Below, piece after piece: positions 37,463 through 47,908 of a DNA stretch of 64,000 bases (within the stretch, counting starts at the first letter, position 1; each line of letters opens with the position of its first letter). Source of the stretch: Heliopora coerulea (Eukaryota; Cnidaria; Anthozoa; Scleralcyonacea; Helioporidae); the NCBI GenBank assembly GCA_030142905.1, contig JASJOG010000123.1:914001-978000 (forward strand), read 5' to 3'. The notes beneath the pieces are model-generated. The model was not told the DNA's origin, made no database searches, and worked only from the letters and a program-made list of their open reading frames with translations. Both the position numbers and the translations under genes were made by a program.

Positions 37463-39530
37463 TCAACGAGAAAAGATAACGACTGAGAAGGATAGTTCAG
37501 TAGAACATGCAGAGTACCTAATGTATCAGGTTAACCCCTACATTAGGCATTATTCTTACTCATCGCAAAACCTGAGACGCAGCTACCGGCGAATGCTTGC
37601 ATGTAATTATGGAAGTTCCCCAGTAAATTTTTTAACAAAGGATTGGTAACTAAATATGGCTCCGCACGCATGCGTAGATATTAAACCTGTCAAGAAGTTA
37701 TTTTATCACTGTCGTGACAAGAAGGTATGCATGAGAAGGAGGATTAGGATTAGGATCAGGGTTAGGATAGGTTAGGATTAGGGTTAGGTTTGGAGTTAGG
37801 ATTAGGGTTAGTTCTAGCCCTAGCCCTAGCCCTAATCCTAACCCTAATCCTAACCCTAACCCTAATCCTAACCCTAATCCTAATCCTAACCCTGATCCTA
37901 ATCCTAATCCCCCTTCTCATTTATACCTCCCAGCCACGACCATTTTAGCCCGACACCACCATCCGCGCTATTATATACAAATATTAAAATCCTGGAAGTT
38001 TGCTTCAAAGAACTTCTTTAAATCTTGGTCAATAAAGCAAAGAGAGTAGGCGTAACTGCATATCTAATTTTCAAAGTTTTTCATATGACAGAACTTTTAA
38101 TAGCCTCAAACATCGTTGCAATAAATTTGTCTTGGCGACGTCCCCTAATACAATTAAAAGCTCTAATAAATAAGTCTAAAGTTGATTTTGTAAAACTAAC
38201 TCAACGCTTTTAACTCTTTCCCAGCGGGATAGGACTTGTATTAATTTACTCGGGCTAATGCCAGACAATTTTACTCGTTAAGGGGAGAGCTCCCGCCTCG
38301 AAAGAATCAAGTTTACTTTATATTTGCGACATGTTTCGGAGTAGCAACCCCTTTCATCAGGCTGTTTCTTTCTCTTACAGCTGGTAAACGCTTGAGTACA
38401 TTTTTGTGCAGTGAAGTTTGTATTCATCAAAGTCGATTTTAAATCATGTCATGAAATCATTAAAAATGGCCTGAAGTAAAAACGAGAAAGCAAATAACAT
38501 ATTGAATTCATCTATGTTAATTTGTCAGGCCAAATTTTGGTCCCGTCTGCTTTGCACCTCATCGACGCACTTTGATAAAGTTGAGCGAGTGTTACATCAA
38601 GTAACACTCGTTCAGCAGTAACAGGTTCAGCGGCGTGCTGGCCAGTCTTTTTCAGAGGAAGCCGACATAAACTTTTAAAATTCGTGCTGTAGACAGACGC
38701 GATTGCTTGAAGAGGTATAGGGACTGGGAACATGCTTCCCAGTCATTTCCAAATCAGTTTTCCATAGTTGCTATTTACAGCTATATTGAAGCTTAGATAA
38801 CATGAATGTCCCATAGTAATTACAACATTATGTAAGCATCTAATAGAACCATCTTGTTTGTCTCGTCGACTCGCAAAATTCTGAAAACCGTTTTTATATA
38901 ATTTAGATAAAGTTTTTGGTGCCTCTTCCAAGCATTACGCGCCCTCTAAAAATTTTAACAATGGTGGGCACGGTCCCCTGCCCCCCTGCCAGTATGCAAC
39001 TGTACCTGGGATGGTTGATAAGACGTATTTTTTTGGCTGGTCGCTCGAATGGCCGGTTCTCCTTATACATCTGCTGAATACAAGTACCAGAATGCCTCTC
39101 AAAATCTTGTTTGTAATGTTAAACGCAATTGCCTTTCCATTCGCTTTGGGAATTCAATGATTCCATGAAAATGAAAAAGCCGCAAAATGTTGTGGTACTT
39201 GTCTCAGCTGACGTAATTAGGGGAACCGGCCAACGTTGTGCGAGGAGTTACACGAATGGTGTTACTTGCTGTAACACTTCTAAATCAACTTCAACGTTGC
39301 CGCTTATGTTATGAAAGGTTGCCTTTGTTGTTTCATTATTGACAAATAATTCCCAAAGCTCTCAGTGACACAAAAGTCTTCGTTTATGACACCATTGACC
39401 GGAGCTTTACAATAACTCACTCAAAGAATTTTACAGTACAGTACCGACTACACAGAATTCGTTTTTCGGATTTCTTTGACACCACGAAATTGTTCCTGTA
39501 TGAAAGAATCTTTCTTTCTATTTCACGTAG
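37463..39530. other. Spacer between gene B and gene C exon 2
   Basis: Contains the telomere-like array and a poly(A) signal AATAAA (38031) that could serve gene B. I searched for a leader exon for gene C ending in phase 1 with a GT donor and found none. The frame MPLKILFVMLNAIAFPFALG (from 39094) looks like a signal peptide but has no donor in the right phase. Confidence 0.5.
37738..37915. repeat. Head-to-head telomere-like array
   Basis: Degenerate GGATTAGGGTTA units run up to about 37815, then flip to CCCTAATCCTAA units, meeting at GTTAGTTCTAGCCCTAG. The units are variants of the animal telomere repeat TTAGGG. A short degenerate relative occurs at 43203-43245. Confidence 0.85.
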
Positions 39531-40805
39531 GTGACAACCCTTCCACAATTGTGTTGCCCGACGACACCATTCACGGTACAAGGAAGCACCGTTTTGAGAT
39601 GCATGATCTTTCCGACACATCTGGCGGCAAATGGAAGGCGGTGCATATCCCAGATGAAGACATATCCTCCTTGTTGAAAATTGAGAATGTAAAGAAAGGC
39701 GGTACATATGATTTAGATATTGAACATGAACAGCCCAAGAAGAACGTTGACATTGACGGGATTGAAGTTCCGGTAGAGATTCACGGCCGGGTGCACGCCT
39801 TTCACCATGGTTCACTCAATACTACTAAAAACAGTTCCCGATCCGGAAAACTGATCGTTGCCATGGAGAACGAAGGACGCGGGAAAGAAACGCACCGACT
39901 GCACAATCTTGGTCCAGTTAATATCAAATTGCGCGAATATGTCAAGAACGAAGAACCCAACAATGAGGAAATCCATCAAAAAATATCGTCACAACCATCA
40001 GTGATTGTAGCGAAAATTCCCGACGAAGATGATGACTCTCAGAGTGAGTTACCCTTGCAGAAATCACGTGATCCTGTCGTGGCTTCATTAAGGAAGACAT
40101 TGCCAAGACTGAGCAGAGGGGCTATGCGGAGTAAAATCCTCGCCAAGGTTATGCCGCTTTCTAGTACGTCATCGACCTCTTTGCCAAAGACCAGTCCTGG
40201 ACCACAACGCGTCCGTCTCGTTCCTGGACAAGGGTCGATAAAAAATGAATCGACGGATCTGAATCAGGCTGCGATTAAGACTAAAGATTATAAAACGTCG
40301 AATATTTTAGATAAAATAAAAAGCCTATTGCTAAAGTCTCATTCCAGCTCCGAATACACTCCGGTAGAAGTAAAGACAGCAGGAAAATCAGGGAGCAAGC
40401 TACTAGAAGTTCCTTCCCAAAAAGATACAGCAGCACATCAGAACGACGATGGACTGTTCTTGCCAAAGTCAACCGGCCAACAAGACGCTTTCAGTAATCA
40501 TGCGAATGCTTTGAATAAAATTTCGTCTGCAAAAAGAGAGGCCTTGTTGGTAGGAATCATAAGAGCTTTACTCTTACGCAACAAGTTAAAAACATACCGT
40601 AATTCATTGAACTCAAATTTGCTTCCTCACTACAACAAACAAGCGATTCTTCAAGGTATTCAAAGTCTGCAGATGCGAAAAACCTTTGACAACGCTCAAA
40701 GCAATGATGCGCCGGCAAGGCTTGATACAAGTAACCCAACCAGCATGCAAAATCTTGACGAGCTTTACCAAAAACAGCGGGATGAAGAAGTTCTTCAAGA
40801 GCTTG
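39531..40805 (+). CDS. Gene C exon 2
   Basis: Phase 1 at both ends with a GTAGGT donor; 424 full codons. The upstream part reads NPSTIVLPDDTIHG. The in-frame ATG at 39476 lies in the pyrimidine tract of the acceptor and is probably not used. Confidence 0.72.
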
Positions 40806-42241
40806 GTAGGTGTTATTTAAATTTGCTTGGCTTTCGCCATTAATCCCTTCACCCACCCGTCATTCTATCCGTCGATCCATCTTTCTATTGCTCTCCCGCG
40901 CACATTTTTGCCTACCCATCCATCCAATCACCAGCCCAACCATCTACCACTATCCAGCCATCCAATCATCATACTAACAATTTATTCGAGCATCCGTCTG
41001 TTCCTGAAACTTTTTATCCGTCTGTCCGTCCATCCATTAGTCCACCTACTCGTCCACCTATCCGTCCGTTCATCCATTCTCCTGAATCTCATATATCCAT
41101 CCATCCATCCATCCATCTTACCATCCGTCCATGAATTTTCCTGAATCTTTTATCTGTTTATTCATTCACTCATCCATTCATCCACCCAATCATCCATCCG
41201 TCATATGTTGAAGAAACAGAAACATTTTTGTTGGGTTTAGATAGCCTAATGTAAACACGAGCTGAAGGTTGGGAGAATTCAGAGGCTACCATGTATGCCG
41301 AGACCGAATATCGAGGGTTTACACAGTTGCTTAAGAGTTCTCCCAACCTCTCCGAATGTTTTGATCAGGCTATATATTTTTCCTCAATTTTCCTCATTGT
41401 TGTTTTCAATTTTCTTGCGGAAAGCTTGCCTACCCGGAAAAGCCCTGGCTACCCTGGTGATTGTGTGGTATTGTGTTTTGATCTAATGTGCACAGGGGTG
41501 GTGCCAGAGGGGGCAGAAGGGTTACAGCCCCCTGTCGGGGAACTTTTGCCCCTCTGTCGGGGAAAAATTAACAATTCGTCGGGGAATTTCTTCTGATGAT
41601 AACACATTTATATATTGTGCAAACTACGAGTATATGTTATTGATCTAGCACAGAAAGATAATAGATTCTTCTCTTCATGTCAGATCTAAAAGATTAGTAA
41701 ACTGTTTCCAGTCAGTTATTGTGAATATTCTTGCCAAAAAAATAACATGTTTATGACGTTTAAATAAGCAAATTATAAAGGGGGCGTGGTCCTGGCCCCT
41801 CTAGTTTAGCCCCCCTGTCGGGGACGTTAGCCCCTGCGTCAGAGAATTCGTGGCTTCACCCCTGGCGGTGCTGCGTTGTAATATGTAGAACTGTTTCGTG
41901 CTGTATTTTGTTGTGTGGTGTTGTGATGTGTTGTGTCGCGCTGTGCGGTTCTTTGTGGTGTTTTGTGCTGTAACGTGGCGTTATGTGGACGTTTGTTCAC
42001 TGATCACCCATTTTTCACTGACCACTCAGCCCGAGCAAATGAAGAAAGTCTGGAAGCAAATAAGATTCGCCAACAAGAAGCCATCGTGCTAGCAAACTAC
42101 AATCAGTTCATGAATCCAGAGAGTCAAACGAACTGGAAAAATATGAGTCCAGAGCAAAGCAGGACCGGAGATGGGCAAGTCATTAGCGTAATGGGGCCTC
42201 AGCAGTTGAACATCTTGGAAGATAACCCATCAGCCACGTGA
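39531..42241 (+). CDS. Gene C: paralogue of gene B, no leader exon found
   Basis: Two exons, 39531-40805 and 42030-42241, join in phase 1 and give 494 residues plus an unknown N terminus. The first exon has a strong pyrimidine acceptor (TTTCTTTCTATTTCACGTAG) and enters in phase 1, as in genes A and B. The chain is Lys/Ser/Asp-rich with an acidic patch (IPDEDDDSQSELPL). A more ordered, amphipathic Leu/Lys-rich stretch follows (REALLVGIIRALLLRNKLK) and then Gln/Glu-rich helix-like sequence to the end. The tail GQVISVMGPQQLNIL matches gene B. No signal peptide exon of its own is visible, so it may use the gene B leader, or its first exon may be diverged or lost. Function unknown. Confidence 0.68.
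40845..41215 (+). repeat. (CATC)n-rich microsatellite
   Basis: Irregular CATCCATC and CCATCCGTCC units in the gene C intron. The open frame over them (40827-41144) is repeat translation. Confidence 0.85.
41491..41868. mobile_element. hAT-like MITE
   Basis: Ends CAGGGGTGGTGCC and GGCTTCACCCCTG are imperfect inverted repeats. Four copies of a (T/C)GTCGGGGA motif lie inside. No clear 8-base target duplication is seen. Confidence 0.5.
42030..42241 (+). CDS. Gene C exon 3, C-terminal domain
   Basis: Follows GACCACTCAG and encodes 69 residues after the shared codon: Gln/Glu-rich (NKIRQQEAIVLANYNQF), then the tail shared with gene B. Confidence 0.75.
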
Positions 42242-44280
42242 ATAAGTATGATACATAGAATGGCAACTCAGTTGTCAAAGAGAAAAAAAACACAAAAGAA
42301 CTAAACTTAGAGCTGCAGGACCAAATGACAACCCATAAAAGTCTTTCAACCGTTCAAAGACATAGGTGATATCTCCGACAAGACGTTAGAGAGTTTAGGA
42401 AAACACGACGCAACCCAACAATAAGATTTCTGTGGTAAAACGAAAAAGACGTATAATTATTCACGCATTAAAGACGTGAGGTGATGAGGAAGAGCCATTC
42501 CACGTTTTTACGACGATGCCGGCCCTTAAAACAAGGAAACCTTTAAGCAGTATTTAACGAAAAACGTTAACCGTGTAACTAGTGACACATTTAGCAGAAA
42601 CAAAGAGACATTCTGAGTTTAACTTGTCTAGTTTGCTTCACGGTTTGCAGTACTGTATCTTTAAACATTCTTAAAGCCCCTCAATATTTTTTGGGATGAC
42701 GATTCAAATTCCAATCCCACTTTAAAAGTTATGTAACTTTACAATATACGAAAACTATAGGAATTTTTTATTTTGGTGACGTCACATCATGACGTCACAA
42801 CAATACGTCATCAAAGGGTAGAGCTTTACGCACATACACCACATACAGGTTGTCGTGATTGGTTCTTAAATCCGGGAAACCCTACGAGTATTTGTGTACA
42901 AATTCTAACCTTCCTCAGCAACACATGGTTGTTCGTGGCTGAATACGCCTCAATACAGCCAGCTGAGATAGTTATAACCCTTTCCTTCAGTGTTCTAGTT
43001 GTTTGATCAACGTGACGAACATAGTGCATTAACCATCTCCCGGCAAGATGTCCCCTTACAAGGGGGGAGACGGTTTCGAGAAAATGGGGGTGTTAATGGC
43101 ACTGGGGTGTAAACCAGCCAACGCAGTCTCAACCCAGAAAAGATAAATTACATCAATTTTGAAAATGTGCTTAAAATATCATCTTCCTAGGGCGAAACTC
43201 GGAAAAGGATTAGGGGTAGGATTAGGGTTCGGATTAAGGTTAGAATTATGGCTACATTACCCCCCGGCGACAGTAAACCTACGTCTTACCCCGTCTTAAA
43301 AAATTTTGGGATATGCTACACACCTATATCACTTCAGGAACAAAATATCGGATGTGGGAACCTTTATTTCCCTTAAATAGATTATATTCATCTTTTTGCC
43401 ACGTTTTGATGCTATTCATCTTTTCAAGGTGGACTGAATCCAACACAGAAAGCAAATGATATGCAGGAGGGTTTTGCAGGACATCTTTCCATTAAATCAT
43501 GTTCATCAATAAGGCTGATGTAAATTCCAGGAGACATTTTTGATTTATGAAATATGCAACCACATGTCCACATACCTTACGATAATCTTTAATTATTATA
43601 AAGTTTTGGGATACAACAGAAACTCAGACAAAAAATTGTGACGGGGATCCTTAGTTAACTACGTTTTAAAATGTCCAAAGTACCGTTTCCATTTTTTCCA
43701 GATCTTACATTGCATTTTCCGACAAAAATGGTGAACCCTATACCTCTATATATCTTCGCCCCGGCCTTGACCATGCCAGGGAAAGAGTCTGGGCTGTCCG
43801 GAATAAATACAGGAAATAAGGCAGGGGGAGAAAAATTTGTCGATCATTACATTTGTTTCATTATAGTAGGGTAAATGGTCATAAACAGAAGAATTTCCAC
43901 ACATCATTCGATCTGTTGAAAGTAAGAGCTCTAAAGTTGCTTCAAGATAGGCCGTTTAAGTGCCACGTAAGAGGAGCCTGGAATAAAGAACCATTCAGGC
44001 ATGAAAATACGCCCTCAATCGAATATTAGAATGGAAATTGATACATTACGTGTGGTTTAGTTCTTTTTCTTTCCAAAATTCTTGGCAAAAAGTGGGCGGC
44101 CCAGCAAAATTAAAAAGATATTGGCTGTTTTTGATTTTTACCTTTTCCTATTCTGGAAAAATATTGTAGACTATGGCATTTTCTTACTTTACATCGAATT
44201 TTTTTCCTGACAGGGAGAGAAGATTGTGTTTTATTGTTTTAGGTCAAATAGCTTCGAAATAACAGTCGTGACAAACCCTC
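42242..44280. other. Spacer between gene C and the PLEKHA8 promoter
   Basis: Holds a short TTAGGG-like stretch (43203-43245) and AT-rich sequence. Open frames at 42773-43006 and 43671-43874 lack splice context or family motifs. Confidence 0.5.
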
Positions 44281-44289
44281 CGTCACAGG

Positions 44290-44366
44290 CCAATGTATCT
44301 TACAGACATCATCCAGCCACCTTAACTAAGCACGTTACTTCCGGCATCATTCGTACACAAGATGGC
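44290..44366 (+). promoter_or_regulatory. PLEKHA8 promoter elements
   Basis: Upstream of the start codon lie a CCAAT box (44290), an ETS-type ACTTCCGG (44337-44344) and a YY1-type AAGATGGC (44359-44366) in the orientation usual just inside transcription starts. This set is common in housekeeping animal promoters. The open frame at 44226-44414 is then probably 5' UTR or promoter sequence. Confidence 0.45.
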
Positions 44367-44507
44367 AGAATTGAAGTGAAGTGTCTTCCTGAGTGCTTTG
44401 CAGAAGATATTTAACTTTTTGAGTATTATTTTATTGATAAGATTTTAAACTTTTTTTTATAAAATAAATATGCAGAGTGATTGCTAGAGCATTCTGGCAT
44501 GCCTTAT

Positions 44508-47500
44508 ATGGAAGGTGCGTTGTGGAAATGGACGAATTATATGAGCGGTAAGCATCTTAGAGCAAAGCGACAACGGGAATGTTTTCGTTTTTTTCTGTCT
44601 TCAGTATCCTCATAATTTTTGTGCTTGTTTTAATGGTATAATACAAGTGCTGATTAACTACAATAAGGACTCGTTTTTAAAATCTTCGGGACTTGTTTAG
44701 TTCTTGCCACGTGTGCTTGCTGCATAATTATGCTAGTGTTTGTACAAATATAATTTAATATTGAAACAATAATGAGTTAAAGTATAAATACAACACCGCG
44801 TTTTCGTCAAGAAAACATGTTCAATTAAACTGCGTTTTTCTAAACTTGCTTAAAATCTTCAAAAATCACCAGGGATTGACACTATATTGCAAAGTTATCT
44901 TGGTTAAGCAATTATGTTTTATGTTGGTGAATTACTAACGTTCTTGTCACTCGAATGTGATTTATTTTAAAATGGGTTCGGCAAAAGTCGTTTAATTCCC
45001 TTCCTTTTTTCTTTGCTATCTTTTGTTTCTGCTTCGTTTGTTCATTTGTTCTATTATTGTAATCGGTTGTTGAACAACAGCGGTATGCTGGCAGGGATTG
45101 AACAAGTACATAGGCTTTCAGGTGAGAAGGGTGTCAACGAAGAAGGAAGTAAATTCGCGTCATGCAGCATTTTGGCCTTAAAATTCATCTTGATGTGGGC
45201 CAACCTAGTTCTTTTGCAACAGTTTGTGAGGGCAGATCTTGTTCTTTTTGGAAAAAGGGTCATAAATCTTTTGAAAAACATAAAAAAAAGAAATATAAAA
45301 AAGACAGACCAACTTCTGACATTAATTAATACAAATAAAATTCGTTGATTCAATGACATTACTTTGAATGTTTCAGAAGTTTATATGTAAATCAGATATT
45401 AGAGTAGATGTTAATCTAGTCATATTACATGTCTGTTGCATAGATGTGTCAATATTTCATTCACTCTATTATGTTATACAATCACTGGATTTAGTTTCAA
45501 TAAATTGCAGTTACAAAAGCATCAGCTAAAGACAACATAATATAGTAATATTGTTTTATAACAAATTTTGAAATCTGTCAAGTAACTAAATTTTTCTGCT
45601 TTTGATCTTCTGGACAAGAAGACATGTAATACATCCTAAAAGAGTCTTTGCTTTAAACAGTACATTTAGGTTTAATTAAATTTTAAATAATTACAAGTGC
45701 TGGTAGATTGTCTTTCATATTTCTTGTCTTGAATACTGACAAGCAGACAATATCTTAGGTTAGGAGAAAACAGAATACCATTGCAGGGAATGCTCTGAGT
45801 GCTTGATCATTAAACAATCCCTAATGATTTTCTGATGACTGAATGTTGCATGGCTTAAAAGCTGTCACCAACAGGAATCAAACAATGACTGCAAAGTTAA
45901 TTGGACAACTAAGCTAAAAAACCAACCACAAAAAAGCTACAGTTGGCCCTTTTTTAAAAAATAATGAGTGTACAGTTGTACTAATCTGAAGTCCAGAATA
46001 TGTGTCTCATAATAACATTACTAACATGTATTGGCTTCCACTTAGGTTGTACATATGTCGAACTTGCTCCTTGGCTTATTATCTGAGTCTTGGTAGCTCA
46101 ATGGTTAGAGCATCTCACCGGTCATTAGAAGGTTGTGAGTTCAATCCCCGTCTGGGGGTCAGAAATTGTTTTCCGAGGATAGAGCTTGACAAACATTCAT
46201 CTATACTTCAAGATATCTCCAAGCTCACACATTTCCAAAATGTATATTTCTTTGGTAGTTTAGTTGTAATCTTTAAGAACAATTAACCAGCTCTCAGTTT
46301 TTTAGTTGAAATGTCTTTCTGTTCAGTCACTGACCAATTCTCTGCCATTCCACTCCAGGCTGGCAGTTGAGGTGGTTTGTTTTAGATGTTGGTGTATTGT
46401 CGTACTATAAATCTCAAGATGACATTGAGCTTGGAAGTCGTGGATCTGTAAAAATGGGATGCTGTGAAGTATCAGGTATAAAGATGTGTTCATGATGTTT
46501 ATTAACCTAATTTTTCCATACCAACAGATTCATGCAACAAAGTTCACTTGTAGTGTAGAAATTAAAACTCTGGATTATAATTCAGTTTCATCTGTTCTGT
46601 TCTCTTATTTTTATTCCCCATGATTCCCTCCCTTCTCCCTTCCCTTTCCTCCCTTTGCCTCCATTCCTCTTCTGTTTCCATTCTTTCTGCCTCCTCTTCT
46701 CCTTGTCTTCCTTTCACTGCACTTCCCTTCTACTTAAAACACCTTCTTTCCCCTTACCTCACTTTCCTTTTCCTTTCCTGTTCTTCTGTTTCCTTCCCTT
46801 TCCCTGTTCTTTCCCTTCTCTTACTCTACTCTTTCCCTTTCACTCTTTTCCATTCCCTTGTGTCTTCTTCCTTCATTTCCCTGCCTTTCTCTCTTCCCCT
46901 TCACCTTCTCTTTTCCCCCTATCAGTTGCTTCCCCTTCCCTTGTCTCCCTTCCCTCAAGTCTCCTTCCTTTCTCTTTCATTTGCTCCCCTTCTTGTTTCT
47001 TTCTATCTTTCTTTCTTTCTTCCTCTCCTTTCTCTCTTTCTTTCTTTCTTTCTTTCTTCCATTCACACCCCTACCCTTTCCTTCCCTTTGCTTTCATTCC
47101 CTTCCATTCCCTTCAAGATTATTCCTCACTGTAACCATTCCATTCTGTTTTTTATCTATCCACTCCTTTCCTTTCTCTTCCACTCCCATCCCATTTCTTT
47201 TGCATCCATTGCTCCCCTTCTCAATCCCTTTCCATTTTCTTCCTTTTTCATTTCCTTGTCCTTTGCCTAACCTTTTCCTTTCCTTTCCTTACCTTTTCTT
47301 TTCTTTTCTTTCCTTCTCTTTCCTTCTCTTTCCTTTTCTTTCCTTTTCTTTCCTTTTCTTTCCTTTTCTTTCCTTTTCTTTCCTTTTCTTTCCTTTCTTT
47401 TCCTTTTCTTTCCTTTTCTTTCCTTTCCTTTCCTTTCTTTACATTTCCATTCCATTCCTCTCTTTTGCCATATTTTGTTTCTTTTTTGTCCTCTTCATTT

Positions 47501-47908
47501 TATTCACTTTCTTATTTAACATTTTTGATAGCTACCAACTTTCCCTTAAACCCAATATCAAAGTGAGCCTTCGAAGTTATGGCATAAGCATGTACTATCA
47601 TTACTAAATGAGACTCTTGGAAAAATTTTTTTCCAGAATTTGGAGCCAAGTTCTGATGCATGACATTTCTGTATAGTAAACATAATTTCAGAATGTACTG
47701 TAATGCTGTTTTTAATATCTTGTTATTTTTTGGTCTATTTCAGCTCAGCCCAATGATCCTTTAAGAATAAATTTAAAGATTCCACCTGATCAGTATATTT
47801 ATGTAAAGGCAACAACAGCTGCTGAAAGGCAGCAATGGCTTGTTGCCTTGGGCTCATCAAAAGCTTGTCTTACTCAAGGAAGTACTCCAGAAAAACCAAA
47901 GAAGCATG
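44508..47908 (+). CDS. PLEKHA8: PLEKHA8 PH domain (exons 1-3)
   Basis: Encodes residues 1-107. Lys7 and Arg18, the PI4P contacts of FAPP PH domains, are present. So is the beta1-beta2 loop (Met12-Ser13-Gly14) that inserts into membranes and the C-terminal helix tryptophan Trp84 ([18 protein letters not shown]). Both junctions are phase 1. Confidence 0.95.

Noticed and set aside
39094..39162. Signal-peptide-like frame MPLKILFVMLNAIAFPFALG as gene C exon 1
   Set aside because: No GT donor in phase 1; the frame hits a stop right after the hydrophobic part. It could be a decayed leader, but this is unsupported.
44226..44414. 62-codon frame just upstream of PLEKHA8
   Set aside because: Contains the CCAAT, ETS and YY1 promoter motifs and ends before the PLEKHA8 start; more likely promoter or 5' UTR.
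45054..45359. Overlapping frames on both strands in PLEKHA8 intron 1
   Set aside because: Low-complexity AT-rich sequence with no recognisable motif.
46088..46160. Functional tRNA gene
   Set aside because: A and B boxes are present, but the sequence recurs with a shared non-tRNA tail at several sites, which marks a SINE.
46620..47607. Three overlapping frames rich in Phe, Leu, Ser and Pro
   Set aside because: Translation of the pyrimidine tract inside PLEKHA8 intron 2.
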